The notes under the pieces were generated by a model. It was not told where the DNA came from. It saw only the letters and a program-made list of their open reading frames with translations, and searched no databases. Below are positions 46,585 through 50,242 of a stretch of DNA of 50,242 bases, one piece after another. The DNA is from Bacteroidales bacterium (GTDB taxonomy: Bacteria; Bacteroidota; Bacteroidia; Bacteroidales; Muribaculaceae). The DNA lies in contig SFFL01000013.1 of the NCBI GenBank assembly GCA_004557825.1, positions 1 through 50,242 of the forward strand, written 5' to 3'. The number at the start of each line of letters is the position of its first letter. Within the stretch, counting starts at the first letter, position 1. Made by a program: the position numbers and the translations under genes.

Positions 46585-49140
46585 ATGAAACTTCCCGTAA
46601 GCAACACTAATGTCCCCGTATGGCGCGACATTACTGTGAAATCCGATCTTCCTGCCAAGCTGAAGTCGCTCGAAGAAATCGCCAAAAATCTCTGGTGGGT
46701 CTGGAACAGCGAAGCTAAGGCTCTTTTCCACGACCTTGATGTAGAGCTTTGGCGTTCCACAGGTGAGAATCCTGTGATGCTTCTTCAGCAGCTTTCCTCC
46801 GAGCGCCTCGACGAAGTGCTCGCCGACAAGAAGATGATGGAGCGCGTTGAACATATCTACGCAATGTTCAAGGAGTATATGTCGAAGCCTATGCGCGACG
46901 ATCTCCCCTCCGTAGCATATTTCTCGATGGAATATGGTCTTTGCAATGCCCTGAAGATTTACTCCGGCGGCCTCGGTGTGCTTGCCGGCGACTATATCAA
47001 GGAGGCTTCCGATTCGCGTGTGCCTATGACCGCCGTAGGTTTCCTCTATCGCTACGGTTATTTCTCGCAGACTCTGTCGGTCGACGGTCAGCAGATTGCC
47101 AACTACGAGCCGCAGAACTTCAACCAGCTTCCCATCGAGCAGGTTATGGAGGAGTCGGGCCGTCCGATGATTCTTGAAGTGCCTTATCACGACCGTATTA
47201 TCTACAGCCACATCTGGCGCGTGAATGTAGGCCGTATGCACCTCTATCTGATGGATACCGACTTTGAGATGAACTCGGAATTCGACCGTCCAATCACCCA
47301 CAAGCTTTACGGCGGCGACTGGGAGAACCGTATCAAGCAGGAATATCTCCTCGGCATCGGCGGTGTGCTGATGCTCAAGAAGCTCGGCATCAAGAGCGAC
47401 CTCTACCACTGCAATGAGGGCCATGCCGCTCTGCTCAACCTCCAGCGCCTTGTGGATTATGTACAGGACCAGAAGCTCGACTTCCAGGTGGCTCTCGAAC
47501 TGGTGCGCGCATCCAGTCTTTACACCGTTCACACTCCCGTGCCTGCAGGTCACGACTACTTCGACGAGGGCCTGTTCGGCAAATATATGGGCGGTTTCCC
47601 CGCAAAACTGGGCATCTCCTGGAACGACCTTATGAATATGGGTCGCGAGAACCCCAACACCAACGAACGTTTCTCGATGAGCGTGTTCGCTCTGAACACC
47701 TGCCAGGAGGCCAACGGCGTAAGCTGGCTCCACGGCGAAGTGTCGAAGAAGATGTTTGCCGGTGTATGGAAGGGCTACAACTGGCAGGAAAGCCACGTAG
47801 GCTATGTTACCAACGGTGTGCATATGCCCACCTGGGCTGCTTCGGAATGGAAGTCGTTCTACGCTGAAAAGCTCGGTCAGGAGGTGTTTGAAGACCAGTC
47901 GGATCCCGAGAACTGGAAAGGCATCCTCAAGTGCACCGACCAGGAAATCTGGAATATGCGCATGACGATGAAGAACAAGTTCATCAACTTTGTCAAGAAG
48001 GATTTCAAGGCCAAATGGCTGGCCAACCAGGGCGATCCCTCCTCGGTGATGAGCATTGTCGACAAAATCAACCCCAACGCGCTCATTATCGGTTTTGCAC
48101 GTCGATTCGCCACATATAAGCGCGCACATCTGCTGTTCACCGACCTCGACCGTCTGGCCAAGATCGTCAACAACCCGCAGTTCCCCGTGCAGTTTATCTT
48201 CTCCGGTAAGGCACACCCCGCCGACGGAGCCGGTCAGGGTCTGATCAAGCGCATCATCGAGATTTCCCGTATGCCTCAGTTCCTCGGCAAGATTATCTTC
48301 CTGGAGGACTACAATATGATCGTGGCCAAGCGCCTTGTTACAGGTGTCGACATCTGGCTGAACACACCTACCCGTCCGCTCGAAGCCTCCGGTACATCCG
48401 GCGAGAAGGCCGAGATGAACGGCGTGCTCAACTTCTCGGTTCTCGACGGCTGGTGGTATGAAGGCTACCGCTTTGCAGAGAATGCCGGCTGGGCACTCAC
48501 CGACAAGCGTACATTCACCGACCAGGCTCAGCAGGACAAACTCGATGCCGCTACCATCTACTCGATGCTCGAAAACGAGATTGTGCCTCTCTACTATGCC
48601 AAGAACTCAAAGGGTTATTCGCCCGAGTGGATTCAGTATATCAAGCGTTCGATCTCGAAGATTGCTCCCCACTTCACTATGACCCGAATGATTCACGACT
48701 ACATCGACCGCTTCTACCTGAAAGAGGGCAACCGCTCGAAGCTCCTTGCTGCCGACAACTTTGCCAAAGCAAAGGAAATCGCTGCCTGGAAAGAGAAAGT
48801 GGCTGCTGCCTGGGATGGTATCAAGGTATTCGATGTGGAGACTTCCGATATGTCGAACACTACCTCCGGCCGCGACTTCTCCGTTCGTGCCATCGTCGAT
48901 ACCAACGGCATCGGCAAGGACCTGGGTCTGGAGATGGTTATCTACAAGAATATGGATGGCGAAGAGAAATTCTGCGGCACTGAGCAGTTCGACGTCATCA
49001 AGGAAGAGGGCAATGTGCTCACATATCAGCTCCACTCCAAGCTTAAGGACGCCGGCGTATTCCGCTACGGTTTCCGTCTGTATCCCAAGAACGCCGACCT
49101 GCCTCACCGTATGGACTTCGCGTTCACCCGCTGGATCTAA
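46585..49140 (+). CDS. glgP: Alpha-glucan (glycogen) phosphorylase, GT35
   Basis: PLP-dependent enzyme releasing glucose-1-phosphate from glycogen or maltodextrin. The N-terminal DUF3417 domain (LAKNLWWVWNSEAKALFHDLD) marks the shorter alpha-glucan phosphorylase subfamily. VAYFSMEYGL, HCNEGHAALLNLQRL, GFARRFATYKRAHLLFTD and EASGTSGEKAEMNGVLNFSVLDGWWYEGYR (PLP-site region, about residues 600-630) are clear. At 851 residues it carries about 120 extra residues at the C-terminus with a beta-rich pattern, as in other Bacteroidetes members. It follows the glycogen synthase; two hairpins lie past the stop. Confidence 0.92.
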   Translation: MKLPVSNTNVPVWRDITVKSDLPAKLKSLEEIAKNLWWVWNSEAKALFHDLDVELWRSTGENPVMLLQQLSSERLDEVLADKKMMERVEHIYAMFKEYMSKPMRDDLPSVAYFSMEYGLCNALKIYSGGLGVLAGDYIKEASDSRVPMTAVGFLYRYGYFSQTLSVDGQQIANYEPQNFNQLPIEQVMEESGRPMILEVPYHDRIIYSHIWRVNVGRMHLYLMDTDFEMNSEFDRPITHKLYGGDWENRIKQEYLLGIGGVLMLKKLGIKSDLYHCNEGHAALLNLQRLVDYVQDQKLDFQVALELVRASSLYTVHTPVPAGHDYFDEGLFGKYMGGFPAKLGISWNDLMNMGRENPNTNERFSMSVFALNTCQEANGVSWLHGEVSKKMFAGVWKGYNWQESHVGYVTNGVHMPTWAASEWKSFYAEKLGQEVFEDQSDPENWKGILKCTDQEIWNMRMTMKNKFINFVKKDFKAKWLANQGDPSSVMSIVDKINPNALIIGFARRFATYKRAHLLFTDLDRLAKIVNNPQFPVQFIFSGKAHPADGAGQGLIKRIIEISRMPQFLGKIIFLEDYNMIVAKRLVTGVDIWLNTPTRPLEASGTSGEKAEMNGVLNFSVLDGWWYEGYRFAENAGWALTDKRTFTDQAQQDKLDAATIYSMLENEIVPLYYAKNSKGYSPEWIQYIKRSISKIAPHFTMTRMIHDYIDRFYLKEGNRSKLLAADNFAKAKEIAAWKEKVAAAWDGIKVFDVETSDMSNTTSGRDFSVRAIVDTNGIGKDLGLEMVIYKNMDGEEKFCGTEQFDVIKEEGNVLTYQLHSKLKDAGVFRYGFRLYPKNADLPHRMDFAFTRWI

Positions 49141-49212
49141 TCCTGCCCGATGCCTCCATCGAGGCGGTGACTTTCCCTCTCTGAGTCAGAGTCATCGCCT
49201 CCGATGGCAAAA

Positions 49213-49260
49213 ATAAAATCAGCTCCCGTCTTTCGTTGTGAAGGCGGGAGCTGATTTTAT
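49213..49260. terminator. Hairpin terminator after glgP
   Basis: ATAAAATCAGCTCCCG (49213-49228) pairs exactly with CGGGAGCTGATTTTAT (49245-49260) over a 16-nt loop. A/T tracts at the stem base allow action in both directions, towards glgP and the thiol peroxidase. The right arm is repeated at 49279-49295 (GCGGGAGCTGATTGTAT), and a weaker hairpin lies at about 49155-49206. Confidence 0.85.
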
Positions 49261-49311
49261 ATGCGGGGAAAGATTTATGCGGGAGCTGATTGTATGTTAG
49301 TGTGGGTCAGT

Positions 49312-49770
49312 TTAGGCATTGAGCAGGGCGAGAATCTGCGAAGCGGCGTCCTTGGTGTTGACCTTCTCGATGATGTGGGTGAGCTTGTGGTCGGAGTCGG
49401 TAATGAATGTGGTGCGCTTGATGCCCATATATTCGCGGCCGGCCATTTTTTTTAGCTGCCATACGCCGAAGTCGTTGCACACTTCGCCGGTAACGTCGGT
49501 CAGCAGGGTGAAGGGGAGACTGTGCTTGGCGGCAAAGCGCTTGTGCGATTCGGGGGTGTCGCGACTGATACCGATGATTTCGTAGCCCATCTGGCGAAGA
49601 CGTGCGTACCCATCGCGCAGTGAGCAAGCCTCTGCGGTGCAACCGGGAGTGTTGTCTTTCGGGTAGAAATAGATAATCAGCGGGGTGTGGGCATAGTCGG
49701 CAGCCGCGTTTACGAGGCGACCTTCGCCGTCGATGCCTAAATTGTTGGGGATGTATTCACCGATTTCCAT
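49312..49770 (-). CDS. bcp: Thioredoxin-dependent thiol peroxidase (Bcp/PrxQ)
   Basis: Peroxiredoxin that reduces peroxides with thioredoxin. FYPKDNTPGCTAEACSLRDGY holds the peroxidatic Cys44 and, five residues on, resolving Cys49, the PrxQ arrangement. The Arg in the active site is not certain by eye, but ISRDTPESHKRFAAKHSLPFTLLTD and YMGIKRTTFITDSDHKLTHII match the family. At 152 residues it has the usual length. It is a single gene, convergent with glgP. Confidence 0.93.
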   Translation of the reverse strand: MEIGEYIPNNLGIDGEGRLVNAAADYAHTPLIIYFYPKDNTPGCTAEACSLRDGYARLRQMGYEIIGISRDTPESHKRFAAKHSLPFTLLTDVTGEVCNDFGVWQLKKMAGREYMGIKRTTFITDSDHKLTHIIEKVNTKDAASQILALLNA

Positions 49771-49878
49771 AATTATAGGTGTTGGGTATATGTTGATGTT
49801 ATTTGTTTGCTCTTGGCGCAGTGTAAACTCTATAATAAAGAACAGTTGCGATAGAAATGAAGTTCAGCCGTGAGCCGA

Positions 49879-49922
49879 AAAAGCAACCGCCAGGGCTACG
49901 GAAGCCTTGGCGGTTTGCTTTT
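49879..49922 (-). terminator. Rho-independent terminator of rpmH
   Basis: A stem of about 19 bp built from AAAGCAACCGCCAGGGCT and AGCCTTGGCGGTTTGCTTT (one bulge and a wobble) with a short loop. On the minus strand it is followed by TTTTTCGG, a U tract. It lies about 40 nt past the rpmH stop. Confidence 0.85.
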
Positions 49923-49961
49923 CAGAGCCGGGTTCCGGATTCCCGGTCATGAGAGAGGGGA

Positions 49962-50117
49962 TTACTTGCGGGCGAGAGTGTCGGACACAGTAAGATGAGC
50001 GCGGCCTTTAGCACGACGACGGGCAAGCACCTTGCGGCCATCGGGAGTCGACATTCTTTCACGGAAACCGTGCTTGTTTACTCTCTTGCGGTTGGAGGGT
50101 TGAAATGTTCTTTTCAT
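49962..50117 (-). CDS. rpmH: 50S ribosomal protein L34
   Basis: A 51-residue very basic protein: MKRTFQPSNRKRVNKHGFRE, then RMSTPDGRKVLARRRAKGRA and HLTVSDTLARK. The N-terminal KRTFQPSNRKR and central GFRxRMxTxxGRxVLxxRRxKGR pattern are definitive for L34. Its own promoter and terminator flank it. rpmH often borders rnpA and the chromosome origin, but the window ends before any such neighbour. Confidence 0.97.
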   Translation of the reverse strand: MKRTFQPSNRKRVNKHGFRERMSTPDGRKVLARRRAKGRAHLTVSDTLARK

Positions 50118-50159
50118 AACGTTATGTGAATTTTTTTATCGTTTACACTTTTCAGACTG

Positions 50160-50191
50160 CAAAATTAGTAATTTCCTGCGAAACCACCAAA
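50160..50191 (-). promoter_or_regulatory. Promoter of rpmH
   Basis: TTTG (50191-50188), a 20-nt spacer, then TAATTTTG (50167-50160) on the minus strand, a full match to the Bacteroidetes consensus, about 42 nt before the ATG. Confidence 0.75.
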
Positions 50192-50242
50192 TTTCCGGCC
50201 AACAACTTCTCAAAACAATTTTGCGCAGGGCTCTATCGAGAA

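Noticed and set aside
46540..48216. A 558-residue open frame opposite the glucan phosphorylase
   Set aside because: Antisense to unmistakable GT35 motifs; no start signal or similarity.

Overview
The window comes from the chromosome of a gut-type member of the Bacteroidales, most likely family Muribaculaceae (family level is inference). Supporting signs: moderately high GC; Bacteroidetes-type promoters (TTTG, about 20 bp, then TAnnTTTG) upstream of several genes; lipoproteins with an acidic stretch after the lipobox cysteine; DUF4493/PCMD, DUF4876 and DUF6850 proteins; a ProS of the short archaeal/eukaryote-like type; an RprX/RprY-like two-component pair; and a GT3 (eukaryote-like) glycogen synthase. 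No transposase, integrase, phage gene or CRISPR array was found. Most of the window is core chromosome.

Layout. 0.1-2.8 kb: a short-chain chromate-transporter pair and folC. 2.9-4.1 kb: remnant of an ABC-transporter operon, with an ATPase and a DUF4857 protein joined by an apparent internal deletion. 4.2-9.6 kb (minus): outer-membrane uptake locus, a TonB-dependent receptor, a DUF4876 surface lipoprotein and a DUF6850 beta-barrel; the receptor's signal peptide is in a different frame from its body. 9.9-13.4 kb: CDF metal exporter, then (minus) a Yip1-like membrane protein, smpB and a THUMP-like methyltransferase. 13.5-20.2 kb: type II NADH dehydrogenase, then a minus-strand translation cluster (proS, rplY, pth, S4 protein, RluA-type pseudouridine synthase, fmt). 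20.3-26.4 kb (minus): three paralogous DUF4493 lipoproteins behind one strong promoter and a leader of about 190 nt. 26.7-31.1 kb: DEAD-box helicase, periplasmic parvulin isomerase, SGNH hydrolase. 31.3-34.1 kb: polysaccharide flippase and GT4 glycosyltransferase. 34.1-34.4 kb: two tRNA-Arg(ACG) genes with their own promoter and terminator. 34.5-34.8 kb: a non-coding cluster of palindromes. 34.9-37.2 kb: rprX/rprY. 37.3-44.6 kb (minus): HIRAN protein, a hemerythrin-LuxR regulator, DNA polymerase III delta', an AddB-like nuclease and HemW. 44.8-49.1 kb: glycogen synthase and alpha-glucan phosphorylase. 49.3-50.1 kb: thiol peroxidase and ribosomal protein L34.

The most unusual feature is a recurring pattern, not a gene. 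Short tandem duplications with units of 9 to 43 bp sit at or beside gene ends at many independent places (1.34, 2.82, 4.11, 9.44, 12.31, 15.91, 18.66, 26.45, 34.83, 37.41 and 49.24 kb). Several copy the final codons and stop of the adjacent gene, and one triplicates the start codon of fmt. Other points of interest are the ABC/DUF4857 deletion scar, the receptor frameshift, the di-iron hemerythrin-LuxR fusion and the palindrome cluster.
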